DNA of 64,000 bases. Source: Bacteroidota bacterium. GTDB taxonomy: Bacteria > Bacteroidota > Bacteroidia > Bacteroidales > VadinHA17. The translations under genes were made by a program, and so were the position numbers. The notes beneath the pieces are model-generated. The model worked only from the letters and a program-made list of their open reading frames with translations. It was not told the origin of the DNA and did no database searches. Below, piece by piece: positions 25,739 through 35,806 of this stretch. Position 1 is the stretch's first letter. Each line of letters opens with the position of its first letter. The DNA lies in contig JADKBL010000001.1 in the NCBI GenBank assembly GCA_016718875.1, forward strand, positions 186,001 to 250,000. Direction: 5' to 3'.

Positions 25739-28700
25739 TTACATAACAAGTGGAAAATCATGACCTATTGAAAAAGTGCTTGGAAACTGTCTGTGCCTGA
25801 TTAATTTGTACGACAATTCCGGGACCTGGTCATCAATGTATGATTTGATCTCATAAATAGTGATCTTGGAATCAGCCGGTGCCCCGTCAGCTTTTCCGCT
25901 CAGGGCCTGAAGAAGGACATATGTGAAGACCCCGTGATTCAGGCTTTTTATTTCTGCCGACTGCTGCTGGCTCTCGGATGATGCCATAACGTGTATCCCC
26001 GAACTCCTCGACAACTGAGCCAGAGCCTTTTCCTCAGCACCTCCTCTCATGGCAAGCATCTCAACCGAACTGCCTGAATGACACGCGTCAACAAATACAA
26101 CCTGTTTGAGGGCAGGAAGCTGTTTAAACTTTTCCTGCAATTCACCAACATAGAGAGCATCCTTCAGCTTTTCCTTCTGATACAATCCTGTAACTTCCGG
26201 AGTAATAAAATAGAATCCGTTGTCGACAACACTTCCATGACCGGCATAGAAGAAAATAAAGACATCCTCTTTTCTGATGGTGCTCCTGATCTTATCGAGA
26301 GCGTTCAGGATTGAAGCTTTGGATGCATCCTTATCGAGTAAAGTTGAAGTATATACATTTCTGAACATTTTCCTGCTGCCGGCAGAAACAGAATCGGCAA
26401 ATGCCTCAGCATCGCTTCTGGCATAAGTCAGATTCATACTCTCATTCTCATATTTGTTGATACCAATGCTCAGGATATAGCAATCTGCTGTCTTCTGAAG
26501 TCCGCTGTATTTCATTTTAAGAGTTGCCGGAGCTGATTCAATATCACCGTTACTAAAAGCCGATACAACAATTTCATTCTCGCCCGGGACAAGATTCAGC
26601 TCAAATGTTTTCATTGCATTCTGTCCCTGTTTGCTCATCCTTTTCAGATCGGAATAGTCCACCTCCTGCGATTTACCATTTTGTAAAACTCTTAATTCCT
26701 TTAATCCTCCGCCATTATTAGTGACGCTTACCATAAAAGATGCTATCGGTTTGTCGGAAACAGATCCGTTTTCAGGAAGTACAAACTCAACAGAAGGAGG
26801 AGGATACTTTTCGATTGTCTGGTTTATATTCTGCCGGTACACGGCTGATTCAGAGCCCATTAGTTCGGCATACAGTCCGGGCCTGTAAAACTCATTGAAA
26901 AACTGGTTTATTGAATAGATCTCAGTACCCTTTACAAATGAGATAGAGCTGAATGCGCCTTCGGATGCATCAAAATAGCCTTCAGGATTTCTTATGAACC
27001 AGTCGTCATCATTTATGAAAACCACCGAAACAATCTCTTTTCCTGTTTCCCTGTTCCAGATCCTTACAGAACCGTCACGGCTGCCGGAAATAATATACTT
27101 CAGATCGGATGTAATATTTACATCACCGACTCCTCCGGTATGTCCCTTTAATTCAGAAACCAGGGAGCCTGATTTTGCGTCCCAGACCCTGATCATAAAA
27201 TCATCACCACCGCTGATAATATATTTTCCTGTTGGATCAAACCTGGCGCAATATACACCACCTTCATGAGCCCTGATCCTCAGCAATTGAAGACCGGAAA
27301 GAAAATCCCATACTCTTATTGTTCCATCCCATGCTGATGTTATGAATTTATCTCCGGAGGCATTGAAGTTAATGGAATTGACCAGTGTCTCATTGGCATG
27401 TCCAATAAATGACCTTACCTCTTCTCCGGTATCTATTTCAATAAGCTTTAGTTTTTTATCCAGTCCTGCCGAGACAAAGTATACCCCATTCGGAGTGAAT
27501 TTAACCTGGTAACATCCCATCCTTTCATGAGGAGAAATAGCTCTCAACCTGTTACCTGTTTCAAGGTCCCAGATGATAACAAAGCCTCCCCAGATTGCCG
27601 CAGCCAGCATTTTATTATCAGGACTGAAATCAACAGAATAGATTGCCTCCTTTTCGTCCGGAAAAGAAAATGTCCTTACTGCTGTACCGGATTCCACATC
27701 CCACACTATTGTTTTGCCGTCAAGTCCGCCGGTTGCAAGATATTTCCCGTCGCTGCTGAAGCAAAGGCTTATCACCATTGAGTTATGCCCTCTCAGGGTT
27801 TTAAAGACCTTCCCTGTTCTGAAATCGATAAGCTTTGCATTGTTCCCTGTTCTTCCAACAGCAATAAGCTTACCATCCGGACTCAGTTTTGCTTCATTTA
27901 CCATACCAGCCCAGTACATGTATGGATCGTTTAGGATCCTTTCATTCACCTGGTTCAGATATCCTTTGAGGACCATTGTGGTTTTTCCCGTTGCGGTTAC
28001 TATCAGATCGGCAGTTCTTTTTTCATTACCTGCCGTAAACTCTTTACCGTCTGGGCTTAGTGCCAGTGAGACTACTTTCCGGTCGGAATAATCCCCAGAC
28101 TTTGAAAGGAGCTTTCCGGAGGAGAGTTCCCAGATCTCTGCCACACCATACTCAATGGCACCAATCAGCCGTCCGTCGTTACTTATGCTAAGTCCTTCAG
28201 GTGATCCTCCCTGTCCGGTAAAAGCTCTGATTACCTTTCCGCTTTCCCTGTCAAAGACCTTTACAGAATCATCACTTGTATTGATTATATATTTATTATC
28301 AGGTGTTATTGTTGCCTCACAGACACATGAAGTACAGGTAGAACGGGCATTTTTGTATTTACGTAACTCCTTTCCTGTTGATGCATCCCACAAAATTGCT
28401 GTATAATCGGCAACACCTGCGACAATGTATTTCCCATCGCTGCTCCATGTTACTGATCCTGCTTCAGGATAATCAAATCCCTTTGCATATTCATGTTCCG
28501 CCGGAATTGCTTTAAAATCTGAAACTTTCTGACCGGTATTTATATCCCAGACAGAAATGTAAGACTTGTAACTCCCTGTTACTATCCTTGTACCCTCAGG
28601 ATTAAATGAAGCACATGTAAACCTGTCGGAATCAGGTTTAAACTTCCGGATCATTTCACCTGTATTTAAATTCCATATTGAAACGGTTCCGTTTTCACCT

Positions 28701-28977
28701 ACTGCAAGTACAGAGCTTCCGGAAGGATTAATACTCACTCTGATGATTCCTGAACCATTTCCTGGAATGTTCTGATCTCACGGCCATCGGACCTTCTCCA
28801 GAGTTTTACAGATTTATCTGAGCTGCCTGTTACAATAAAGTTGCCGTCAGAACTGTAGCAAACGGCTGTAACAGCCGAATAGTGACCGGTCTGGACCATA
28901 GTCTGCACCTGTTGGCCTGATGTATTTAAAGCAGCAAAAAAAATAAGAATTGAAAATAACCAGCCTTTAGATTTCAT
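25739..28977 (-). CDS. Secreted WD40-repeat protein with C-terminal caspase domain (one frameshift)
   Basis: The start at 28977 gives a signal peptide (MKSKGWLFSILIFFAALNTS). The first WD40 repeat is cut off by a frame break near 28764; adding one base restores GNGSGIIRVSINPSG. About twelve or more WD40 blades follow (many GHxxxV/SxDGKYLATGG/xVWD units). The C-terminal 250 residues are a peptidase C14 caspase-like domain (YILSIGINKY) with catalytic histidine in FFYAGHGS and cysteine in VFVDACHSGS. Corrected length is about 1,080 residues. Targets are unknown; secretion suggests action in the periplasm or at the surface rather than in intracellular defence. Confidence 0.87.
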
Positions 28978-29044
28978 TTATAAGGTTCTTTAGAAATCTA
29001 AAATACAAATTGTAAGACGATAAAAGCAATAAAATAAAAAAAGG

Positions 29045-29150
29045 GGCTGTCTCAAAATACTGAATTTACCCCCAAACCCCCCAAGGGGGGCTTTCAAATT
29101 CACTGATTTTCAATAAGTCCCCAGGGGGTCCCGATTGCTATCGGGATAGG
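29045..29150. repeat. C/G-tract intergenic repeat with short hairpins
   Basis: CCCCCAAACCCCCCAAGGGG at about 29071-29090 and TCCCCAGGGGG further on can fold, and CCCGATTGCTATCGGGA near 29129-29146 forms a 7-bp hairpin. The unit lies between two minus-strand genes and resembles the C/G tracts near 15241 and 23960. It could end transcription of the membrane-protein gene at 29191. Confidence 0.55.
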
Positions 29151-29190
29151 AGTGGAGTTTTGTTAATCTACCGGGTAAGGTATTTCTAAC

Positions 29191-29583
29191 TTATTGTGTT
29201 ACTTCCTGTTTCTTTTCAAAAAGCTTAATGGTATCATCCTGCAGCAACACCCAGAGTGAATAAACACCTTTAAGCGTCCCGATCGGAATATTGAGGCAAC
29301 CTAAAGCTGCAACTATAATAACCAGGTATCTTGCCCACGGATAGTGTGAAAGCAGACCTATTCCGCCAACAAGTCCGAGAGTTGACATAAAGCCGATAAG
29401 CAGGGGAAGGCTCAGCGAAAGGAACCTCAGAACCATATTAGGTATTTCCTCACCCTCAACAAATCCTCTTGCAAAATTCAGTGCAAAGAATACCGCCACC
29501 GCTCCTACCAGACCGAGAAGACCGAAGCCAATGTGTATAGCTCCAACCACGGTCACATGTTTTTTCATCTTTGAATCTTCCAT
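29191..29583 (-). CDS. Small integral membrane protein, unknown function
   Basis: This 130-residue protein has four predicted hydrophobic segments (GAIHIGFGLLGLVGAVAVFF; LRFLSLSLPLLIGFMSTLGL; the stretch after HYPWARY; GVYSLWVLL). It ends in a lysine/glutamate-rich cytoplasmic tail. I do not recognise a named family with certainty. It stands alone between the caspase gene and the divergent lipoprotein gene. Confidence 0.6.
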   Translation of the reverse strand: MEDSKMKKHVTVVGAIHIGFGLLGLVGAVAVFFALNFARGFVEGEEIPNMVLRFLSLSLPLLIGFMSTLGLVGGIGLLSHYPWARYLVIIVAALGCLNIPIGTLKGVYSLWVLLQDDTIKLFEKKQEVTQ

Positions 29584-29753
29584 GACATTTAAATTTTATG
29601 CAATTTATAATTTATTTCATTCCTGCTTAAATGACTTGATAATTCAGGGATTGATGCATCTCCGGACATTTTTTTTAAATAATAAACCGAATTTGTCATA
29701 AAATGTTCTGCAGGAATATAGTTTTAATATCTTTGAACTGTAATACCATTTAT

Positions 29754-29975
29754 ATGAAAAGAAAGATTTTATTTGGAGCCGGCCTTTTGTTTATCGGATG
29801 GGCGGCAACCTCCTGCGAAGACAATTGCGGATTCTGCAAAACCGTAACCTATGAGAATGGCGTTGCAATTAATACAGGAACTGAAACAGAATACTGCGGA
29901 ACAGATCTGCTGACACAAAAGGCAAAACCGGATATTACCGTTGGCGCACTTGTCACAAAAGTTGAGTGCCGTTAG
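29754..29975 (+). CDS. Small cysteine-rich lipoprotein
   Basis: The ATG at 29754 begins MKRKILFGAGLLFIGWAATSC, a clear lipoprotein signal; an upstream in-frame start at 29703 would place an odd leader before it. The mature part is only about 53 residues and has four more cysteines (EDNCGFCK, EYCG, VECR), suggesting disulfides. Its stop overlaps the convergent phosphatase gene's end by 4 bases (29972-29975). No family recognised. Confidence 0.6.
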   Translation: MKRKILFGAGLLFIGWAATSCEDNCGFCKTVTYENGVAINTGTETEYCGTDLLTQKAKPDITVGALVTKVECR

Positions 29976-31864
29976 TATCTTACTCCTATTAGTGTAACAT
30001 CATCTACCTGAGAGCTGTCCCCGCGCCACTCTTCAAATATTTCATTTAACCGTTCACCCTGCTTCAGCATTGGTTCATTTGCCATTGCAACAATTGTCTC
30101 TTTCAGCTGGGCAGTCATGAACTTCTTCTGCTTAGGTCCTCCGAACTGGTCAGCATAACCGTCGGAGAAAATATAAAACGCATCACCCTTCTGAAGTTCT
30201 ATTGTATGAAGTGTAAACGGAACCATTTTGTAATGTATGGCCACAGGCATCTTATCGGCACGGTAATGTATCAGTTCGCCGTTACGTACAAGATAAAGAG
30301 GATTATTTGCACCTGAGTAATAGAGTAAATTCTTTTCAAAATCCACAACGCAAATGGCTATATCCATTCCATCCTTTATACTCTCCTCTTCGGCAACCTG
30401 GTTCAGTGCTTTTATTATCGATTTCCGGAGTTCTTCAATTATCTGATCAGGCATAACTATCTGTTTACCTGTTACTATCTCATTCAGCATTGTAACACCC
30501 AGCATGCTCATAAATGCCCCGGGTACGCCATGGCCTGTGCAGTCGGCAGCAATAATTATCTGCAAATTTCCCTGGGAGGAAACCCAGTAGAAATCGCCGC
30601 TGACTATTGCCAGAGGCTTGTAGAGTACAAAATGCTCCAGTTTATCGCTGAATAGTTCAAGCGATGGAATAAGTGCAGTCTGTATCCTCTTGGCATACAT
30701 AATACTGTCGGTAATATGTTTTTTCTGATACGCAATCTGATCGCGCTGAGCAGCTGCAAGATCTCTCTGCTTTTCAATCTCATCCTTTTGTGCCGAAATA
30801 GTCCTGTTCTTTTCTTCCAGTTTGATATTGGCCTCTTTCTTTATCTTGTATCCCCTGTAAATATAATACCCGAGGAAGCTCACAAGAACAAGTGCAAAGA
30901 TCACAAAATAGAGTACAAGTTTCTGTTTTTCGAGTGTTTCAAGCTGGACCTTAATTTTGCCTTCCTGTTCTGAAATCTTACCAAGCTGTTCATCAATACG
31001 GGCTATCTGAAGAGCAATTTTCTGCTTCTGGTTTGCAAGGGTATCCTGCTGTACCTTAACCTCTTGCTGCTGAATTATTATTGTATTCTTCTGACCTGAA
31101 ATTTCCTTTTGCTGCCTGTTTATCTGAACAAATTGTTTGTCAAGTACTTTTTGTTTCTCATTCAGTGTTTTTTCCTTTTCAACTATCTCTTTGTCCAGAC
31201 TGTCGAGAAGTGCTCTTTGCTTTAGTATCTCCTGCTTCTGAACATCTATTGTTTCAAGTTGCTGCCTGATAGTCTCCTTTTGTACCTCAATCTCCTTACT
31301 TGCAATATCAAACAGATTCTGCCAGTCTTCTTTGGTTTTAATGGCTGTGAAAAGAAGAGTTTCAGGGACAGTCATCTTTTCCTTCCTTATATATTCATCA
31401 TTGATATCAAACCTTGGTTTTCCTTCAACTACAATAAAATTCATCATTGATTCCCTGAACTCATAGCCTTCAGTAATAAGCATAGTCTGTTGCCCTTCAA
31501 TCATCTTCTTGATCTTGTCAAGATTAAACCCGGCATTTTTGTTGACATATAATACCTGACAATGTGTTACGCTTTCGAGATTCTTGAATCCTGCCACTGT
31601 TACCGGTTTGTCCTGAATCCTGTTTCTTGTCTTGGCCAGATTCCCCATCTCATTGATAAGATCATAATCTCCAAGCAGAACTCCGATTTTAAAGTTTGAG
31701 GAGTCGGCAAACCCCGGACCATAATCCACATATTTTGCCAGATCAAAAATGTAAAGAGCACGGGTGGGATTATCAAATCCTACCTGGCCATAAGTATTTA
31801 TGATCAACAACAACAATCCGAGTGAAAGGATTGCTTTTCTCAGAATACGGGAGCTGTTTGGCAT
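29972..31864 (-). CDS. YfiR-like sensor with coiled coil and SpoIIE/PP2C phosphatase
   Basis: The protein has 630 residues. A signal peptide and a periplasmic YfiR/DUF4154-like domain (residues about 25-170) precede a long glutamine-rich coiled coil (about 185-310). One membrane helix (LVLYFVIFALVLVSFLGYYI) and a second coiled coil follow, then a C-terminal SpoIIE phosphatase. Phosphatase metal motifs are VSGDFYW, ADCTGHGVPGAFMS, FSDGYADQFGG and QVDDVTLIGV. It likely senses the envelope and dephosphorylates an anti-anti-sigma-like or receiver partner. A single-domain response regulator is coded divergently 170 bases away, a natural candidate partner. Confidence 0.85.
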   Translation of the reverse strand: MPNSSRILRKAILSLGLLLLIINTYGQVGFDNPTRALYIFDLAKYVDYGPGFADSSNFKIGVLLGDYDLINEMGNLAKTRNRIQDKPVTVAGFKNLESVTHCQVLYVNKNAGFNLDKIKKMIEGQQTMLITEGYEFRESMMNFIVVEGKPRFDINDEYIRKEKMTVPETLLFTAIKTKEDWQNLFDIASKEIEVQKETIRQQLETIDVQKQEILKQRALLDSLDKEIVEKEKTLNEKQKVLDKQFVQINRQQKEISGQKNTIIIQQQEVKVQQDTLANQKQKIALQIARIDEQLGKISEQEGKIKVQLETLEKQKLVLYFVIFALVLVSFLGYYIYRGYKIKKEANIKLEEKNRTISAQKDEIEKQRDLAAAQRDQIAYQKKHITDSIMYAKRIQTALIPSLELFSDKLEHFVLYKPLAIVSGDFYWVSSQGNLQIIIAADCTGHGVPGAFMSMLGVTMLNEIVTGKQIVMPDQIIEELRKSIIKALNQVAEEESIKDGMDIAICVVDFEKNLLYYSGANNPLYLVRNGELIHYRADKMPVAIHYKMVPFTLHTIELQKGDAFYIFSDGYADQFGGPKQKKFMTAQLKETIVAMANEPMLKQGERLNEIFEEWRGDSSQVDDVTLIGVRY

Positions 31865-32034
31865 ATTATTATCAGTTTATTACCACGAATTTGCACATTT
31901 TTATCCACTATACCAAATATCTGAAATGTTCCAAAAACCACGCGGTGTTGATAAAATGTTAATAAGTGTGCGATTTAGCCAAAGGACAAACCTCTTGTTG
32001 TCGTATTTTTAATCCAGATTAAACAAACCATCGA

Positions 32035-32457
32035 ATGGGATTGAATACCAGCAACTTAGATTTATCAGGCAAAAATATTGTAATTGTTGAAGATGATATT
32101 CCCTCAATAAAATATTATGAAACCCTTCTGAAGAACAGCGGTGCAGAAATTACAGTTCTTCGCTCCGGGCTTGAGTTTATTGAATATTTAAAGGATGATA
32201 GCAGGAGGATTGATTTCATATTTATGGATTTTCTGATCCCTTTTGTAAATGGCATTGATTGTACAAAAATATACCGTAAATCAAATAAGAAGACTCCTGT
32301 AATAATGCTTACGGCATATTCATCCGAACAGGCAAAAACAGAGGCATTTATAGCCGGGTGCCAGGAGTATGTTCTCAAGCCGATCTATTGTGAAAAACTT
32401 ATATACCTGCTTGAGAAATACCTCCTTCAGGAAGTTCCTGCAATACTAAAATACTAA
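32035..32457 (+). CDS. Single-domain response regulator (receiver)
   Basis: This 140-residue CheY-like receiver has no output domain. The acidic pair is in VEDD (residues 19-21), the phospho-acceptor is Asp65 (FIFMDFLIP), the switch threonine is Thr93 (MLTAYSS) and the conserved lysine is Lys115 (YVLKPI). It is divergent from the SpoIIE-type phosphatase and convergent with the DUF2723 gene, 2 bases apart. It may relay phosphate from an unlinked kinase; pairing with the phosphatase is inference from position. Confidence 0.87.
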   Translation: MGLNTSNLDLSGKNIVIVEDDIPSIKYYETLLKNSGAEITVLRSGLEFIEYLKDDSRRIDFIFMDFLIPFVNGIDCTKIYRKSNKKTPVIMLTAYSSEQAKTEAFIAGCQEYVLKPIYCEKLIYLLEKYLLQEVPAILKY

Positions 32458-32459
32458 CC

Positions 32460-35400
32460 TTACTGCACTGACATGGCCGATGGTTGAAGCCTTGTCATAT
32501 ACTCAGCATAGTAGGCTTCAAGTTTATCGTTTATCTCTTTCGCTAATTCCGGTTTTCCGTATTTCTCACAGTATCCGGCTACCCTGGATGTATACTGAAT
32601 AGCTGTCTGTATTTCATATTCGGCCGAACGGATAATATAAGGTTTCTGTTTAAGGAAATACTGCAGCCTGCCAAAATAGTAATCCCTGAATGCAATTGTC
32701 ATCTCTTCAGCCTTTTGGGCATCACCTGCTGCAAAATAGGCATCAACCATATCTCCAACATAGGGATCATACGGAATCTTTTCAAGAGGCAGTTCCTCCA
32801 TGCATTTGTCAAGAGCGGTTATTGCTTTTTCATTTTTCCCTTCTTCGGCAAGAGCTTTTGCAAGACGGGCATAATTCATCCTGGCTTTTACTACAATGAT
32901 TGTACGTTTATGGTTATAGTCAATATTAACACCAGGGGTATTTGCTCCGCCCCAGACAAATTTATTCATCATGTTTTCGTAAAGAATGTCTGAATTTATT
33001 CTGCCATATTCAATCCAGCTTTTATTTGACGATTTAATCGGAACAAGTCGGTATGCAAGTCCTTCAAGCTGGAAATATTCCTCAAGTCCAAATGCATCAT
33101 TATGATAACCTGTAACAAAATAAACCGGACGCTCCCAGTTGTTATGGGCCAGCATATCAAGAACAATCATCTGACTCTTTAGAATAGAATTGCCTTTCAG
33201 CTTAATATCAATATACGGCACTATTTTATCACTGTCCTTTGGATTTACCGTACCGGATGCAATTACCTTTTCCTTATTAACAGGAATTCTGATAGTTCTG
33301 GTGGGTATTATATCAAGTATTTCAGTAGCAGATACCTGCACCTTAGTCCCTTTGTTATCGCTGTTTATCCAGTCAATAACTGTTGAAATATCCACAGGAT
33401 CCTTGGTCTTTTCTACAATAAATACCTGGTTATTGATACCATCATAATATTTTTTCTCAGGCAATGTAACAGGAAGAGGATCGCTGAGATAAGTTTTATG
33501 TTTCATCTGTGTGATATACCAGTCGGTATTTAGAAGCATCAGATTGCAGACCCTTATATCCGTTCTCATCCCTTCAACTTCCTGGGCATACCAGAGAGGA
33601 AAAGTATCATTATCGCCATTGGTAAAGAGTATTGCATTTGGAGCACAGGAATTGAGGTAGTTAAAAGCAACATCACGAGCCAGATACCGTCCTGATCTGT
33701 CATGATCATCCCAGTTCTCTGCAGCCATCACAACAGGAACTGCAAAAAGGCATATCAGTCCTGCAGCAGGGGCAGCAATCTTTTCTCCGATAACTTTAGA
33801 TGCAACTTCAAACAGTCCCAGCACACCCAGACCAATCCATACAGCATAGAAATAAAATGATCCGACATATGCATAATCCCTCTCCCTTGGCTGGTTCGGG
33901 TACTGATTAAGATAAAAGACTATGGCAATCCCTGTCATAATAAACAGAAGAAGAACAATACCCCAGTTTCTGTTATCACGATTCAACTGGTAAAATATAC
34001 CTGCAAGACCGAGAAGGAAAGGAAGAAGAAAATATCTGTTTCTCGAGGAGTCATTCTTCATATCAGAAGGCATGTCGGCTGTGCCTGTCCGCGGCTCATC
34101 TATAAACTTTATTCCGGTTATCCAGTTGCCATTCAATGCTCCACCGCTACCCTGAGTATCATTTTGCCTTCCTGAAAAATTCCACATGAAATACCGGAAA
34201 TACATATACCCGAACTGATAGGAGAACATGAACCTCATATTCTCAATAAATGTTGGTTTCCTGACAATCTTCTTTTCGCCGGAAGCGTCTGTAACCTGAA
34301 TTGGAGTTCCTTTAATTTCACCCCATTCTTCATATATCTGTTTGTGATCGCTCTGATCACTCCAAACTCGGGGGAAGAGGGTTACGAAACGGGGATCATA
34401 AACGCGTTCGAGATTTCTGCCTGTTATAACATATTTCCCATCCTCAAGTGCATATTTTGGTTTCCCGTCAACATAGTCGGTTACAGGTGCATTATAGTAG
34501 GCTCCCCTGAATAAAGGCCGTTCACCATATTGTTCCCTGTTAAGAAAATAGAGCAGATTAAAAGGATTGGAAGGATTATTCTCATTCAAAGGTGTATTGA
34601 CTGAAGATCTGATAACTATAATTGCATTCGTAGAATAGCCAATAAGTATTACAGTAATTGCAGTCATTATTGTATTCAATACAACCCTGTTGTTTTCTGC
34701 CACATACCATATTGTTGCCGATACAATTGCAAGCACCAGCAAATTCAACAATAATGAACCTGAAATTATCCAGACTCCTGTAAAGAAAAGCGCTGCTGTT
34801 GAGAATATTATATTTCCGGAAACCTTCTCGGTTTTATAAGAACTCATTACTGCAAGAACAAGTAAAACAGTCAGAATTATCATATGAACCACCATTCCGG
34901 TATTTGAAGGCATTCCAAGGGTGTTAACAAAGAAGAGGTCAAACTTTGAAGATATTGTTACTACTCCTGGCATTACGCCATACATAAGCAAAGCCAGCGA
35001 TGCAATACTGATGGCAAAGGATATACCCAGACCTTTCCAGGAAAAATCATATTTCCTGAAATAATAAACGAGGACTATTGCAGGCAAGGCCAGAAGGTTC
35101 AGGAGATGTACACCAATTGAAAGTCCCATCAGGAAAGCTATAAGAATGATCCACCTGTCGGCAAATCTTTCATCAGCAACATCCTCCCACTTGAGAATTG
35201 CCCAGAAAACAACTGCTGTAAACAATGATGAAGTGGCATAAACCTCACCTTCAACAGCAGAAAACCAGAAAGAATCTGAAAAAGTATAAGCCAGTGCTCC
35301 TACTGCACCAGCCGATATAACTGCAACTATCCTGGCAATTGTCATGTCAGACTCATTCCTGAGGATAATCTTCCTGGCAAGGTGAGTAATTGTCCAGAAA

Positions 35401-35681
35401 AGAAACAAAATAGTGAAAGCACTGGCAAGTGCCGACATTGAGTTCACCATTGCCGATACTTTTGAAACATCTCCTCCGGCAAAAAGGGTGAAAAAGCGGG
35501 CCATCACCATAAAGACCGGGTTTCCAGGAGGATGCCCTACTTCAAGCTTGAAGGCAGATGCAATGAATTCACCGCAATCCCACAAACTTGCTGTTGGTTC
35601 AATTGTCAGCATGTAGGTTACTGAGGCGATAATGAAAACAATCCACCCTGATATGTTGTTTACCAGCTTATAACTCTTCAT
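32460..35681 (-). CDS. DUF2723 membrane protein (GT-C-like, TPR-like tail)
   Basis: The start at 35681 (MKSYKLVNNISGW) is preferred over an upstream start at 35747, because the first helix and the family motif EPTASLWDCGEFIASAFKL come directly after it. The protein has about 1,073 residues. The N-terminal half has more than ten membrane helices with HPPGNPVFMVMAR in the first loop, as in DUF2723 and other GT-C-type glycosyltransferase relatives. A large periplasmic part and a C-terminal helical, TPR-like region follow. It probably moves sugars or lipids onto surface molecules; the reaction is not established here. Confidence 0.8.
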   Translation of the reverse strand: MKSYKLVNNISGWIVFIIASVTYMLTIEPTASLWDCGEFIASAFKLEVGHPPGNPVFMVMARFFTLFAGGDVSKVSAMVNSMSALASAFTILFLFWTITHLARKIILRNESDMTIARIVAVISAGAVGALAYTFSDSFWFSAVEGEVYATSSLFTAVVFWAILKWEDVADERFADRWIILIAFLMGLSIGVHLLNLLALPAIVLVYYFRKYDFSWKGLGISFAISIASLALLMYGVMPGVVTISSKFDLFFVNTLGMPSNTGMVVHMIILTVLLVLAVMSSYKTEKVSGNIIFSTAALFFTGVWIISGSLLLNLLVLAIVSATIWYVAENNRVVLNTIMTAITVILIGYSTNAIIVIRSSVNTPLNENNPSNPFNLLYFLNREQYGERPLFRGAYYNAPVTDYVDGKPKYALEDGKYVITGRNLERVYDPRFVTLFPRVWSDQSDHKQIYEEWGEIKGTPIQVTDASGEKKIVRKPTFIENMRFMFSYQFGYMYFRYFMWNFSGRQNDTQGSGGALNGNWITGIKFIDEPRTGTADMPSDMKNDSSRNRYFLLPFLLGLAGIFYQLNRDNRNWGIVLLLFIMTGIAIVFYLNQYPNQPRERDYAYVGSFYFYAVWIGLGVLGLFEVASKVIGEKIAAPAAGLICLFAVPVVMAAENWDDHDRSGRYLARDVAFNYLNSCAPNAILFTNGDNDTFPLWYAQEVEGMRTDIRVCNLMLLNTDWYITQMKHKTYLSDPLPVTLPEKKYYDGINNQVFIVEKTKDPVDISTVIDWINSDNKGTKVQVSATEILDIIPTRTIRIPVNKEKVIASGTVNPKDSDKIVPYIDIKLKGNSILKSQMIVLDMLAHNNWERPVYFVTGYHNDAFGLEEYFQLEGLAYRLVPIKSSNKSWIEYGRINSDILYENMMNKFVWGGANTPGVNIDYNHKRTIIVVKARMNYARLAKALAEEGKNEKAITALDKCMEELPLEKIPYDPYVGDMVDAYFAAGDAQKAEEMTIAFRDYYFGRLQYFLKQKPYIIRSAEYEIQTAIQYTSRVAGYCEKYGKPELAKEINDKLEAYYAEYMTRLQPSAMSVQ

Positions 35682-35806
35682 TATGTTATCCTTTTTTAAA
35701 GAAATTGCACTATAAGAACAGATGACGAAAATACTTATTTTTTTCATACTTTCGCCAGTAACTTAATTTGAAGACAATTACAGAATCGGCTTGAGCCGGA
35801 CATTTA

